A stretch of 64,000 nucleotides of DNA, from NCBI GenBank assembly GCA_023101725.1, contig JALJCO010003566.1:82562-146561 (forward strand). The letters run 5' to 3'. Each line of letters starts with the position of its first letter. Position 1 is the first letter of the stretch. Origin of the DNA: Atherinomorus stipes (taxonomy: Eukaryota > Chordata > Actinopteri > Atheriniformes > Atherinidae). The notes under the pieces were generated by a model, which saw nothing but the letters and a program-made list of their open reading frames with translations, was not told the DNA's origin and searched no databases. Positions 10,942-22,152 of the stretch are shown in pieces. The translations under genes and the position numbers were made by a program.

Positions 10942-12195
10942 AATAAAAAAAAAAAAAAAAACAAGCTGAATTTCAAGACCATGTAGCAGAATATTTCCCC
11001 CCTCTTCCCCCCCATCAGAGCTCCTTCAAAGTCACACTTTAAAGATGTCTGCATGCAAAATACCTTGGCCTAAAATATCAGTGGAGTATATAATACCATA
11101 TAATGTTGCAGAGAAGACCTTGTAAGGAAAAAAAGCCCATTAGCTCCTCAACTTTATCTGTTCAACAAACACAACGCAGCACTAAAGAAACAAGTGGTTG
11201 GTTATCCTGACACATTCATGTTGCCGTTTTTGTTGGTTCTGTGGTTTGTGATAGATATTTCTCTCACTTTATGATAACCCTCAATTTTGTTCCTTCTCGT
11301 GTGATTTGCCCTCCAGCCGAACTTCCTGTCTCATACAACAGCTTAGTTTACTGCACTGGATCAAGATGACCTAAATTTCTAAATATTGCCAGGAAACCTG
11401 TTGTAGAAAATGAGGCTTCTGAGCCAAATTTCCATTGAAAACAAATATTTGGTTCCCTAAATAATTTTCATAGTTCGGTTTCGGTTCAGTTTTCAAATTC
11501 AATCATTTGTGCCACACATCCAGGACCTGGCGTCAGGCGAACATCGTTGATCAGAGATGGAGTTACTTCAGTTTTACTCAAAGGTTATTCCACAGTTGTG
11601 CAACTGGCTTGTTGCGTAATGTGGCTACGCAACTACTGCTAATAAGAGGTTGTGAGGGACAGCACTTCCTGTTCAGTTGTTCACCCACGGAGAACAGTGG
11701 TGCTGCCTTCAGGACCTGCTAAAACTTTCAATCAGTCATGTTCTCAGCTGATTCGAGCCTTCTTCTACTTGGCCATGGATTCTCCAACATGTCTTTTGGC
11801 ATCTCAGCTGCTGAAGCTCATAACTCCTTCAGAGTAGTCATAGATGTCCTGGTGACCTCTGGTAATATCCTACTGAGCAAAGCTTATCTGGCATAATCTC
11901 CTGTGATTTATGTTCATCCTGGACATAACTTGAAGTTGGTCATTGTCAAATATGGACATAGAATATTGTTGGACAATGTTGTTACAGAAGATGTATGAAG
12001 CACAGCAGTTTAAGAAATAACTAAAAGCGTTTTATTATTGGAGCTTTTATCTGGAGGTTTGAGCTCATTTAGTAAAGAAGTGAACATTAAATCAGTGTTC
12101 ACATCTGAGCATAGAAATGTGGAAAAGAGCTGAAACACATGTTGGAATAAAAACTGTTCACACTGACTCTGATCCAACATTTACACCCAGCTCAC
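10942..12195. other. No supported gene
   Basis: The stretch between the zinc-finger exon and the NLR-type exons holds a poly-A run (about 10945-10960) and ordinary AT-rich sequence. If the NLR gene were intact, its FISNA/NACHT exon would be expected here or further left on the minus strand, and I do not see it. Confidence 0.5.
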
Positions 12196-13565
12196 CTCCA
12201 TTCCTCTGACTTCACATCAGGAGGAGGATCGTTTGACCCGTCGCTCTCAAAGGACACACGGCTGGATCCTGGTTCTGGTTCTGGTTCTGGTTGGTTTCTG
12301 TGAATAAAGATGGTTTAATGATTTCACTGCTGAATTCTGAAATTGTTCAACAATATTTGATTAAAACAAGAATCTGGAAGACAAATCAGAAACTATCAGA
12401 TTCCAAACATGAAGCAGAAATTAGTCTCAGCAGAGACGTCAAGAAATGATTCAATGAAACTAGTTTTCATCTGAAATATGATCCAACCTCCACTGAACAC
12501 TGACAAATACTCACTGTTGCTCTGAGGAAACACCAGCTGGGAAACTAACAGGCAGATCCATCCACCACTCAGTCTTTATGGACACACAGCTGGATTCAGC
12601 TTTGACTTCAGGTCCAGGTTCAGCTTTGACTTCAGGTCCAGGTTCAGCTTTGACTTCAGGTCCAGGTTCAGCTTTGACTTCAGGTCCAGGTTCAGGTCTG
12701 ACTTCAGGTCCAGGTTCTGCTTTGACTTCAGGTCCAGGTTCAGCTTTGACTTCAGGTCCAGGTTCAGCTTTGACTTCAGGTCCAGGTTCAGCTTTGACTT
12801 CAGGTCCAGGTTCTGCTCTGACTTCAGGTCCAGGTTCTGCTTTGACTTCAGGTCCAGGTTCAGCTTTGACTTCAGGTCCAGGTTCAGGTCTGACTTCAGG
12901 TCCAGGTTCAGCTTTGACTTCAGGTCCAGGTTCTGCTCTGACTTCAGGTCCAGGTTCTGCTTTGACTTCAGGTCCAGGTTCTGCTCTGACTTCAGGTCCA
13001 GGTTCTGCTCTGACTTTAGGTCCAGGTTCTGTTTTGACTTCAGGTCCAGGTTCTGTTTTGACTTCAGGTCCAGGTTCAGGTCTGACTTCAGGTCCAGGTT
13101 CAGCTTTGACTTCAAGTCCAGGTTCTGCTCTGACTTCAGGTCCAGGTTCTGTTTTGAATTCAGGTCCAGGTTCTGCTTTGACTTCAGGTCCAGGTTCTGC
13201 TTTGACTTCAGGTCCAGGTTCTGCTCTGACTTCAGGTCCAGGTTCAGCTTTGACTTCAGGTCCAGGTTCTGCTTTGACTTCAGGTCCAGGTTCTGCTTTG
13301 ACTTCAGGTCCAGGTTCTGCTCTGACTTCAGGTCCAGGTTCTGCTTTGACTTCAGGTCCAGGTTCTGCTTTGACTTCAGGTCCAGGTCTAGCTTTGACTT
13401 CAGGTCCAGCTCCAGGTCCAGGCTGGTTCCTGTGAATCCACATGTTTGCTGTGAGTTGTGATCTCTGACATGGAGAAGAGTCATGGACAGTTAGAGATGC
13501 TCATCTCACCTCTGAGTGCTTTTAGAGGGAGGGGCTCCCTCCTCTCTGTCCTCACACTGATCCAT
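12196..13565 (-). pseudogene. N-terminal exons of a fish NLR (NLRC3/FISNA-type) gene
   Basis: Three minus-strand exons with good splice sites. Exon 1 (13565-13510) starts MDQCEDREEGAPPSKSTQ, the usual opening of fish NLRC3-like proteins, and ends at GTGAGA. Exon 2 (13464-12515) is filled by 8-residue repeats (GPEVKAEP) and ends SSCVSIKTEWWMDLPVSF, the family's SCVSMKSDxSMD-type motif, before GTGAGT. Exon 3 (12297-12196) repeats the theme (GSSRVSFESDGSNDPP) and ends at GTGAGC. Exon 2 to 3 phases agree. Exon 1 to 2 joins in a frame one base off, with the shift near 13440, so a frameshift or unseen splice is needed. NLRs are cytosolic innate-immune sensors; no NACHT or LRR exon is in the window. 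Confidence 0.68.
12598..13408 (-). repeat. 24-bp coding minisatellite, about 34 units
   Basis: Tandem units like gctttgacttcaggtccagg plus four bases fill exon 2 of the NLR-type gene. Because 24 is a multiple of 3, each frame keeps its own 8-residue repeat: GPEVKAEP and LDLKSKQN on the minus strand and SALTSGPG on the plus strand. Units differ mainly at a few third-position or single-base sites (gctttg/gctctg/gttttg, ttca/ttct). Confidence 0.97.
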
Positions 13566-13980
13566 GATGATGAGGAAGCTGCCTTCAGCTGCTGGACTTC
13601 TATCAGGACACTAGATGGAGGGATGGAGTCAGACACATATCACTATTAGATCAACATATGATTCACACAATAATGCAAGAAAACTAATATATGAACAACA
13701 AAAAAGCTTTAAAACTTCTCAGCAGCTCAGAAGACGACACACTGCTTCCTATTTTCTAGACTTAGAATATATTTTTATATTTTCAAAGTTTTGGGGAACA
13801 TGGAGTTAGAAACGGAGCCTACTGAGCTGATGAGGATGTGCTCATAGTCTTTTAAAACCTCTGGTGCATCGAGGGTTAACCTGCTTCATCAGTTTCTGGG
13901 ATATTTATGCTGGTGACTTCATCTCATTTGTTAACAACTAAAGATGCTGTGTACTATAGCTAGTTGTACTACAAATGAAC

Positions 13981-14679
13981 TAGGGATGCACCGATTGTGA
14001 AAGTCTGGGCCGATACCGATGTTTAACATAACAACTTGGCCGATGGCCGATGTTTTCTATTTATATTTATTTTTTCCTTTGTGCCACAGAAATTTAATTT
14101 AAAGTCTTTCAGCTCTTCATCAGTCTATCCTTGAATGAACACAAATTCAATCAGACCAATTTATGAAACAGAAACAACCTTTAATGTCACTTTGTGGTTG
14201 TCATTAGTTATAACAAGCTCTTTTCTGAAAACTTTTAAAAAACCTGGGACTGATAATCAGTAAAAAGAATGCTTCAGTATATTGTTCAACAAAATTGAGT
14301 GGTTTTAGCCTAATAAACAAAAACATACTCAATGAGAAGATTATTTTCATGGCCAAATAAAAAATATTTGTGGAGCATGTACTGCAAACTGCGTAACGCT
14401 GATCTTTTTCTGAAACGGTAAAATATTGGCACACGAACGCCGCCATCTTTGTTTCTCTATCGAGGGAAGTGCCCAAAAAAAGAGGGAAAAAGAGTTTTTC
14501 TTAAGCACAGCGTTGATGACACATGTAAATCATTATATATATACATATATATATATATATGTATATATATAATAATCGGCCACTGCCATCGGCAAATGTC
14601 ATCTTTATTGGCCGATGGCAGTTAACAAGGCAAACATCGGCCGATACCGATGTCCAGCCGATGCATCGGTGCATCCCTA
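13981..14679. mobile_element. hAT-type MITE with 8-bp target duplication
   Basis: Ends TAGGGATGCACCGAT and ATCGGTGCATCCCTA are inverted repeats. The flanks AAATGAAC (13973-13980 and 14680-14687) are identical 8-bp duplications, diagnostic of hAT. Subterminal repeats of GGCCGAT/ATCGGCC are frequent. The 699-bp interior has no transposase. Confidence 0.95.
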
Positions 14680-14905
14680 AAATGAACGTATATTATGAAT
14701 GCAAAGCGTCCTAAACTGCTGGTTTAACTTGGAAAATGCAGAAAATAAAGTGACTGAGCTGATTTGATGGAAACACATTCGTTACACAGTTGATTTTTCC
14801 TCCCTTTGAAATGGATCACCGCGAGCATCTGGGAATTTTCGCCAAATTCGTCACATCCCTTTAGGTCGGAGGAGAAAACATCGCTTAGTTGCATAGGAGA
14901 GCCAT

Positions 14906-15145
14906 TTGATTAACTGCTTCATTACTCTTCAATCTTCGTTTATTCTACTTTGGAAATACCGAGAAGTCCCACTGTGTCTGGCTGCCATAAACATATCTAT
15001 CACACGGACAAGAGAATATGTTTGTTCCAGTTCCCAAAACAACAGAAAAAGTCCCGAACGACATGCTAAGTGGCTTGCGGCTATCAAGTCCAAAAATGCT
15101 GACATTTTACGCTGGAAACCATGGAAACATCTAACAGTAAGTTAG
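14906..15145 (+). pseudogene. Possible THAP-domain remnant
   Basis: The frame includes ERHAKWLAAIKSKN followed by WKPWKH, which resembles the middle of a THAP domain (ERRKKWxxAIxR ... WxPxxH). The flanking cysteines are not convincingly placed and the frame ends at 15145. It is similar in kind to the THAP pieces at 4.5 and 22.7 kb. A chance match cannot be excluded. Confidence 0.35.
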
Positions 15146-16075
15146 GATCACTTTGTGACTGATAAAAAGCATATTGTGGTCTCACTATTTAAACCCTGTA
15201 GTTGTTTTTGTACTGATGACAGAAAACACCATTAAATCAGTGGATGTACAGAATCACAGCGCCACCCGCTGTTCCCGTCTCCTCAGGACCGACTGTTAAG
15301 CATCACATTCATCCAGATTACTGCCATCAATATTCCTTTATACGAATAAAAGCATAAAAAAGTGGCAGAGAAGCATTTTCAGCGTTATAAACATGGACAG
15401 TCATAACCAGTAAAATACTGATGAGCTTCTAGCTGCTGGTAATTTATAGCTTTATCAATGAGAGTAAACTCCTGAGAAGTACATCAAAGAAATACCACCA
15501 TTTCTTAAAAATTCAGGGGGAAAATTAATATTTTATAAAGAATAAATGGTCTGAACACGGGGCTTACCTGATGAAACCAAATACATCATGAGATTGGAAA
15601 CTGATCATCAGGCCGTTATGTAGGTTCGTCTAACCAGGCTCTAGCAGCAGAAGATGGGCATCACTTAGTCCAGCATCTTCTTCTCGCCTCAGCAGTGAGA
15701 CTTTCTATATAACTGGACGTCATTTCAACATTATTTCAAGGACAGACCGGTGGAGAAAAAAAAATAAAAAGGGTGCAAAAACAGTTTTTGAGGCTCATAG
15801 TCCATCAGACGCCGTTCAAATACGAAGCATGTTTTCACCGTGACCAGCTTCGTGGTCACGTGAATTCCGGGTTGTGATGTAGGCTCGCGCTGATCCATAA
15901 ACAGTAAAAAGTCATATGTGAGATGTGTGTGATTATCCTGTAGGCTTCATTCTACTTGATAAGAAAGTATTGCAGCAGGATTATGCGCACAGTAGAACTA
16001 CAACGGCTGTGTACCATTATTTACCATTATTTACAGGTCGGAAAACAAGATAGCAGCCTAGCAAAACTATGAGGT
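15146..16075. other. No supported gene
   Basis: A good donor sequence on the minus strand (CATCAG then GTAAGC, near 15567) and a locally CpG-containing stretch near 15830-15890 are visible, but no coding exon or promoter can be supported. Confidence 0.4.
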
Positions 16076-16275
16076 TACATTTGTGTCAAAAACATCAAAA
16101 CGTGTTTATGTGTAGATTGTTTATGTCCACAGGCCATGTAACAAAGCATTTGCACATGTTTATGAGACTTTGAACAACAACGTTGCTTATGTAGATCGTT
16201 AACCTGCCCAAACATTTGCCTGTGGCGATTTAACTTCGCCTATACCTCTGTAGTTTCCTTAAACATTCTGCGTTG
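16076..16275 (-). repeat. Dispersed repeat, copy without the retrocopy insertion
   Basis: On the minus strand this matches 39672-39727 joined to 41027-41185 on the plus strand. It serves as an empty-site relative: the position corresponding to gttaaatcgccacagg has no insertion here. The family is not identified. Confidence 0.85.
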
Positions 16276-16279
16276 TGAC

Positions 16280-17430
16280 AAGCCGTGAACCGGGTCAGTG
16301 GAGTCTTCACTTGTTTAAAACGGGCGATCAGACAGATGACCCGCTCAGATGTCCGACGGCCTGCTCGGCCGACTTTTCTATTTTATTTTATTCACTTTGC
16401 TCACAAAGATCCATGCTTCATTTGTTTTTTGTAAACCCTCTTTTCACCTGCAAACGCTTTCCCTCCATTTAAGCAGCAAACTTCTCCTACCCGCCCGTCA
16501 TTACTTCTTTTTCCTCGTTTAACTTCCATGTTAATATTTCGCCATACACAGCCTTACATCAGATGAAGTATTAAAACGTGGATTAAAGAGGAGCACTTCT
16601 CCCAGGTCATCGCCTGGCTGGCGGTGAAGGAGTGAACCCTCAGAAACAGCTCAAACTCTGTGAATGTGCTTTATATACTTCTGCAGTTGGGTGTGGGAGG
16701 ATTTTTCTTCCAAAAACAAGATGGTGTCGACTGGATTTTTTTTTTTTTTCTTTTGTCGGGAGGATTTCTTTTACAAAAATCCGGCTACATTCGCCCTCAT
16801 CAATTCAGGCTATCTGGGCTCGTTAATGTTGTAACTAATTATTGTTACATAGTGCAGTTAAAATAATGCTTAATATTTGTGTCAATTTGACCGTCGGTCA
16901 CTCCACAGTTTAAGAAGAGGCGTGAGACTTAAGTTTTCCATCCATGATTGGCACAATTTATTAACAATTCTAGCACTGATGACCAACAACCTCTCAAAAA
17001 GGTTGAGATTCACTATCTACTTAGAATAAACAGGTAATTCCTATAAACTAGAAATTGTTGGAATAGTTCACTCCAACAGGTTTTAAGCAGCTAATTTGGC
17101 CTACCTTCCTCTTTTACCTCAGCCCTCCCAAGAAGAAGACAAAAGGTAAGTAAAGCCATTACTTACTCTGTAAAGAAAGTACAAACAAGTAAACATTTTC
17201 TTAAAACCTATATACTAATTCCATTCTCTTTTTACCCAGGCAGGATGGCCAGTCCCCCTCTGCAAACAAACATTTTACTATTCCATCTTTCAATTGAACA
17301 GTCTGCATTTATTTAACTAAATTGTACTTTTACATATATCAATAAAACCTTGTACTAGTCCATTTTAACTTTGCCAATCATTATTGTTTACAGTTTAACA
17401 AGTGGTGATGGAACCACAGGTCTCCATCAC
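16280..17430. other. No supported gene
   Basis: Ordinary sequence with a T-rich run near 16736-16750. Short open frames at 16632-16866 are not recognisable. Confidence 0.4.
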
Positions 17431-17647
17431 AATGGGCTATATGCCCGGCTCCACTACCTCCTGAATTTCAGACAGCACCTTTGCTTCCTGTCTGTTGTGA
17501 CTGGACGAACTGATTAACCCAGGTGTGTCTGACCTCAGTAACTGGCCAGACACACCTGGAGTAATTAGTTCAACCAGTAATGAAAGACAGGAAGCAAAGG
17601 TGCTGTCTGAAGTTCAGGAAGCAGTGGAGCCGGGCATATAGCCCATT
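17431..17647. mobile_element. Palindromic MITE, copy 1
   Basis: The left arm (AATGGGCTATATGCCCGGCT on) and the right arm (to AGCCCATT) are near-perfect reverse complements across about 100 bp each. The centre is near ggtgtgtctgacctcag / tggccagacacacc. Related copies are at 32436-32652 and split at 19384-20225. Confidence 0.9.
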
Positions 17648-19383
17648 TGGAGAAACGTGGCGTTCATTTGGTGGCAGGTGTTTTTTTTTGTTGTTGTTTT
17701 TTTGCAGACATATAACGTCGGCTGGTCTCCACAGCCTCCTGTCATTAAAAGCCAGTACGACTGGAGAGACGGATCACACTCACGTCCCGTCACAGACATC
17801 TGCCTCTGTGCGGTATCGGACAGTTTCTGCGCTGTGCTGCTTCTCACGCGGCGATTGGATGAACTTGGTGCCGTTTCAACAGAACGGCTGCTTTGCATAT
17901 GCGAAGGAACATGCCCGCGGGGAAATCGGTGCCACACCGTCATCTCCAACTACCCATCCAACCTGGACGATCCAGGTTCAGGCCATCTAGCAGATCAAAA
18001 TTCACCACACTCTACAAAAGTCTCGAAACAAATGTAATCCAACGAGAGAGTAGAACACAGAGCAGTTGGTTGCTAGGCAACGCAACATCTGTTTATGCTG
18101 GCGCAGGGATGTTTTGTGCTGCGGTCTGCTGGAACTATGTGTGGGTTACAGCCTGTTTTACACCGGGCTTGGAACGCAGCTCAGCCAATCGGACAAACAC
18201 CCATTTTATAATAAAAATTAATTTTTAAGTTAAGTCATTCACCTCAGTTTTAACTGATAACGTGTAGTTATCTTTGGAAGTCATGTTAATACTTAAAATC
18301 ATTAATGGCATCTGTGTCTTTAGTAAGAGGCTCTGGGGACTCTCTGTCAGGTTCTGGAGTCATTCCCTGAATTAAAAGCGATGGGGGGAGGGATCTGATT
18401 TGATTCAGTGATATAATGCATTAACGTTTTACAGCAGCATGAGGGCCAGGGCCACGATAGGCACAAAGTAAATACCCCCTTCACTTAAAAAAAAAAAAAA
18501 AAAGATTTCTTTGTTGCTCTGGTATATTTTTAGTCCAAACTGTTTATGTAGCCTAAACCAAAACATGAACATTCTCATGGACAAACTGACACCCACACAG
18601 TCCAAAAAGAACTAAATCTTCCGTTTAAACACAGAAAAGGCAAACATATTACACATCAACAAAACTTATATAACGCACGTATAGTTAGTAATAGTCCAAT
18701 CAAAACAGCATGTTCACTGATGACACAAAAATTATTGTTGATAGAATCCCCTTGAGGAAAGTGAAATACTTGGATAGGACATACTTTTTTTATTACATGG
18801 TTGTCACATGGTTTTTATCAGACTATACCCACATTTGCCGTTTAAGAAATTGTGATGTGATAACACCATTGACATAAATCAAACCTAGAGGGGAAAAGAA
18901 AAGCAAGTTTGTAATATGAGAATTGGAGTACATTTTTGTCAAATCAAAAATTTTTTTCAATGCATTAAGCAGTTAAAGCGTTATAAAATAAGGTTTGACA
19001 AACAGTGTCAGCTTTAAAGTAGACGATAAACTCCCATATCATCCCTCAAACTGAAGTATTCCGAAGAGTTAACACTAATTGTTTCACTAATTTCACTCTG
19101 TTGCAGGGATTAACTCCAACATTCAAACACAAAAACACAACTAGATGTCAAGACATACCATATTCAAAATGAGTGGCAAGCCATAATGCATGTAACCAAC
19201 TTTGTCCCTTTTCTTTTTCTTTAATAATTTGGGGTAGAAGAAAAAAAATAGAAAAGAAATAAATAAGTTTGGGGGTTAAAAAAAAGCAAAATTATCAAGT
19301 TTTTTTTTCTCTGTTCTGCCTGTATGGTCTGTAATACTAAATACCAATTATTAACAAAGTAAAGGGAACTTGTTATAACAAAC
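17648..19383. other. No supported gene
   Basis: Open frames at 17580-18228 show no recognised domain. The rest is AT-rich with an A-run near 18487-18503. An X-box-like palindrome is listed separately. Confidence 0.4.
18069..18081. promoter_or_regulatory. RFX X-box palindrome GTTGCTAGGCAAC
   Basis: This is a perfect-arm RFX binding consensus (GTTGCnnnGCAAC). A near-identical site is at 39165-39177. No adjacent gene start is recognised, so role is unproven. Confidence 0.4.
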
Positions 19384-20225
19384 AATGGGCTTTATGCACA
19401 GTTCGAGAACTTCCTGAACTTAAAGGAATAGTTCACCCACAGAATGATGTAACTTTATTTTCCACTTACCCTCACGGTGAGCAAGACTCTGAAGCACTTT
19501 TTTATGTCAAATGCAGCCGGAGATCAGGAAGGTTTCTCTGTTTCCCCCCCAACATTCATATAATGGAGTTTGCCGGGGTCCGATCCAAAAAGTTCCTTAA
19601 AAGTCCACAAAAACTTGTCAATATTCCTCCATACTGCTCGTCCAAACGACGTCATTTACAATATTCTTAGAGCCTAAACAATACTACATCGCATGTCTAA
19701 CAAGCACATTCACGATACTACAGAAGCCACAGTAGACAAGATCGCATGTTCTCTCTTTCTCTCTTTCTTTCTTTCTCTTTCTTTCTTTTAAATCAATATC
19801 CAACCCCTCTTGTGTTTGTGTCAGTTTGTCTGCAGCTCTGTCGCTCTTACCACAATGCGCATATGCTCGCTTCGTGGAAGTAAACAATACTCCTTTTTAG
19901 GCTCTAAAAATCAAGTAAATGACGTCGTTTCGAGTAAATTCTGGACGCTACCCACTCAGGACACTTGGATTACATTGGACGAGCAGTATGGAGGAATATT
20001 GACAAGTTTTTGTGGACTTTTATGGAACTTTTTGGATCAGTCGTCGGTGAACTCCATTATATGAAATTTGGGAGAAAACGAGAAGCCTTCCTGATCGCCG
20101 GCTGCATTTGAGATATTAAAAAAGTGCTCCAGAGTCTTGCTCACCATGAGGGTAAGTGGAAAATAAAGTTACATCATTTTGTGGGTGAACTATTCCTTTA
20201 ATACTGCACCTTTGTGTCCTGTCTT
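19384..20225. mobile_element. Palindromic MITE, copy 2, split by a TTAA element
   Basis: The left arm (AATGGGCTTTATGCACAG, 19384-19419) and continuation (tactgcacctttgtgtcctg, from 20202) are contiguous in the copy at 32.4 kb. Here the 774-bp TTAA element lies between them. The right part is truncated next to the HECT stop codon. Confidence 0.85.
19424..20197. mobile_element. TTAA-flanked MITE with very long inverted arms
   Basis: Ends AGGAATAGTTCACCCACA are inverted, TTAA flanks both sides (19420-19423 and 20198-20201), and the arms remain complementary for well over 100 bp (19424-19540 against 20080-20197) with patchy pairing further in. The centre contains a CT-rich tract (19751-19790). 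It would fold into a long hairpin if transcribed. Confidence 0.93.
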
Positions 20226-20426
20226 TTATATGAAACCAAATGTTGGAGACTGAATTATTCCTGACTCCATGTACTCCACAAAAGTGTCGTAGGTGTCTTG
20301 CAGGGGTAGGCGCAGGGTGACTTCACGTGTTGGCCTCGGGGAAAATCCTTCGAGTACCCTCTTCGGCATGGAGAAATCCTATCCTAGGTTTGTGTGGGAA
20401 CCCAAGTGGAGGGACGTTATCTGCGC
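20226..20426 (-). pseudogene. HECT gene last exon, catalytic-cysteine exon
   Basis: The acceptor TTTGTTTCAG precedes 20426. The exon encodes GADNVPPLGFPHKPRIGFLH (first codon shared), then FPEANT, then EVTLRLPLQDTYDTFVEYME and SPTFGFI before TAA. In HECT ligases the catalytic cysteine follows the 'ANT' position. Here that codon has lost one base and reads TGA (20323-20325), so the lesion hits the catalytic residue itself. The phase matches the preceding exon (G|GC). Immediately downstream (20225 and lower) lies the split palindromic MITE, which therefore occupies the 3' untranslated region. Confidence 0.8.
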
Positions 20427-21263
20427 CTGAAACAAAAATCTAAATCTGTGCCAAGGTAACAGGCCTTGTTCCCTCTGAAAGAGAGAGAAAAAAAGAGGGA
20501 ATATAAGAAAATAGATTTTGTATAAAGGGAAAAGGGAACAGTATTTCAGAGAACAGTCATTTTTCCTTCAGATTTGCTCCTGATGCCATCATTTGCTTCC
20601 ATTTAACAAGAAATGAGACGCACTCTAAAAAGTAGTTCACTTGCACATATGTACAAGTATGTGCTCAATAATGTCAAATACTTATATTTAAGAACTGATT
20701 TAACCTTTATTAATAATTTTTTATCTTCAAAAATTAAGCAGGAAGTTGGCAGGGAAAGACTTTATAAAGATTTTGAAGTGGTAGCCCTAAGAAACAAGCC
20801 CCTCTGTATTTATGAATGGCACACAGATGCAAATTGAAACTTGCTTTAGATTTGTCTAAAATAAGTTTGAGACAGTGTGGGGTCCTGTCATGATGCCTCC
20901 GATTGATACATGGCCATACAGATATCCCTTTGGCTGACTGATTAGCACGCATGACTTTCACTCAGTCTGGGGATGAAATTCTGCCTGGGCCCTCCATTGG
21001 GTACCTTGCTACATTTTGTTTAAATCATATTTGTCACATGGCGTCACTATTGGCAAAATTTAATTTGAATCAAATGGAGTTAAATTTAATAATAACACAC
21101 TTTAATATCCCTAAATCAAACCAAATATAAATTCAGAGGCAAGCATACTTGATCAAAAAGTGTATTCTGCGTAGAAAGGGTTGTAGAAAAGGATGGCCAT
21201 GTTTCATTGTTCTTGAATGTAATCAGACAAACGTTAAGCTAATTCACATTAAACAGATCATAC
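20427..21263. other. HECT intron, no other gene
   Basis: Intron sequence with an open frame (20613-20837) that has no recognised similarity. Confidence 0.5.
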
Positions 21264-21479
21264 CGTCCACTTCAAGCAACCAGTCCCTCCAAAACATCAT
21301 AGTTTGGTTCTCTCTGCCGTCTCCTATTGCTGCCAGAATCTGAGAAGTTGACCCGAAACAACTGTAGGACCTTCTGTAGCTCAAGGACAGCAGGTCCACC
21401 CACAAAGAGGGGTTTCATGATCTCAGGGTGTTTCTGGATTTCTTCTGCAATCCCAAGGGTTTTTAACCCATCCAGAAAC
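21264..21479 (-). pseudogene. HECT gene exon, N-lobe part
   Basis: The exon follows TTTGTCAG and encodes FLDGLKTLGIAEEIQKHPEI, then LFVGGPAVLELQKVLQLF, a SNRRR stretch, and after a 1-nt shift MMFWRDWLLEVD, ending at G|GTATGA. These match the helical N-lobe of G2E3-like HECT domains. Its first base completes the CA|G codon from the exon at 25129, and its last base joins the exon at 20426 in phase. The single-base frame change lies near 21300-21315. Confidence 0.8.
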
Positions 21480-22152
21480 CTGACAAAGCAGAAACAATAA
21501 ATGTAACAAAAAGCAGTGGGTGGTTCTTTTATAAGTACATAGACAAGGACAGGTCTACTCCATTATTGGCTTCAAATGATTAAAGTGCTAATTGAAATAT
21601 TTTACCACAATATGTTCTGCTAATTTGTCCCATAGTCCTAAAGACAGCACACTTTTGCCATTGACAAAGATTAACCAGAAGTAAACCCATCTGTAAACTC
21701 AAATGCAGCTAAACTGACCGGAAAACATAATTATCACATCATCTTTCACTTTAATTGCTTAAACAAGTGTTCAGCATTTTTTTTTTATTGCAAAAACAGA
21801 TTCACAATAATTGTACGTTCAGACCAAAGGCGACAAAAGCAGCATAGACGTCGGAAGTTAATACATTTTCAATGAGAGTCAGGCGTCCAGAGCGACAAAA
21901 GCGGCTAAAGCGGCACCGGATAAGAAGTTGAACTTTGGTTAACTTTATGCTAATTAGCTATGACGCGGTTCAGCGGCAACAGGCGGCAGCAAATCAGAGT
22001 AGAGGTGTCCTACTATCGAGCAGCCCCAAACAACAATACATGTGACTTTGGTTCCGACAACAACACACTTGTTCTGCCGATGCCGAGAGGCTGATTTACC
22101 TGTTCAGGTCCATCCCTGGTAATGTACTTCTTTTTTGGCTATCAGGACTTAA

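Noticed and set aside
12578..13435. Plus-strand frame of SALTSGPG repeats and minus-strand LDLKSKQN frame as genes
   Set aside because: Both are shadows of the 24-bp minisatellite; only the GPEVKAEP frame leads into a recognisable family motif and a matching splice junction.
17580..18228. Overlapping plus-strand frames as a gene
   Set aside because: No recognised domain, several equally long overlapping frames, and the start lies in a MITE arm.
20323..20325. TGA at the HECT cysteine as a selenocysteine codon
   Set aside because: Sequence after the TGA is conserved in a different frame, so a base is missing rather than recoded.
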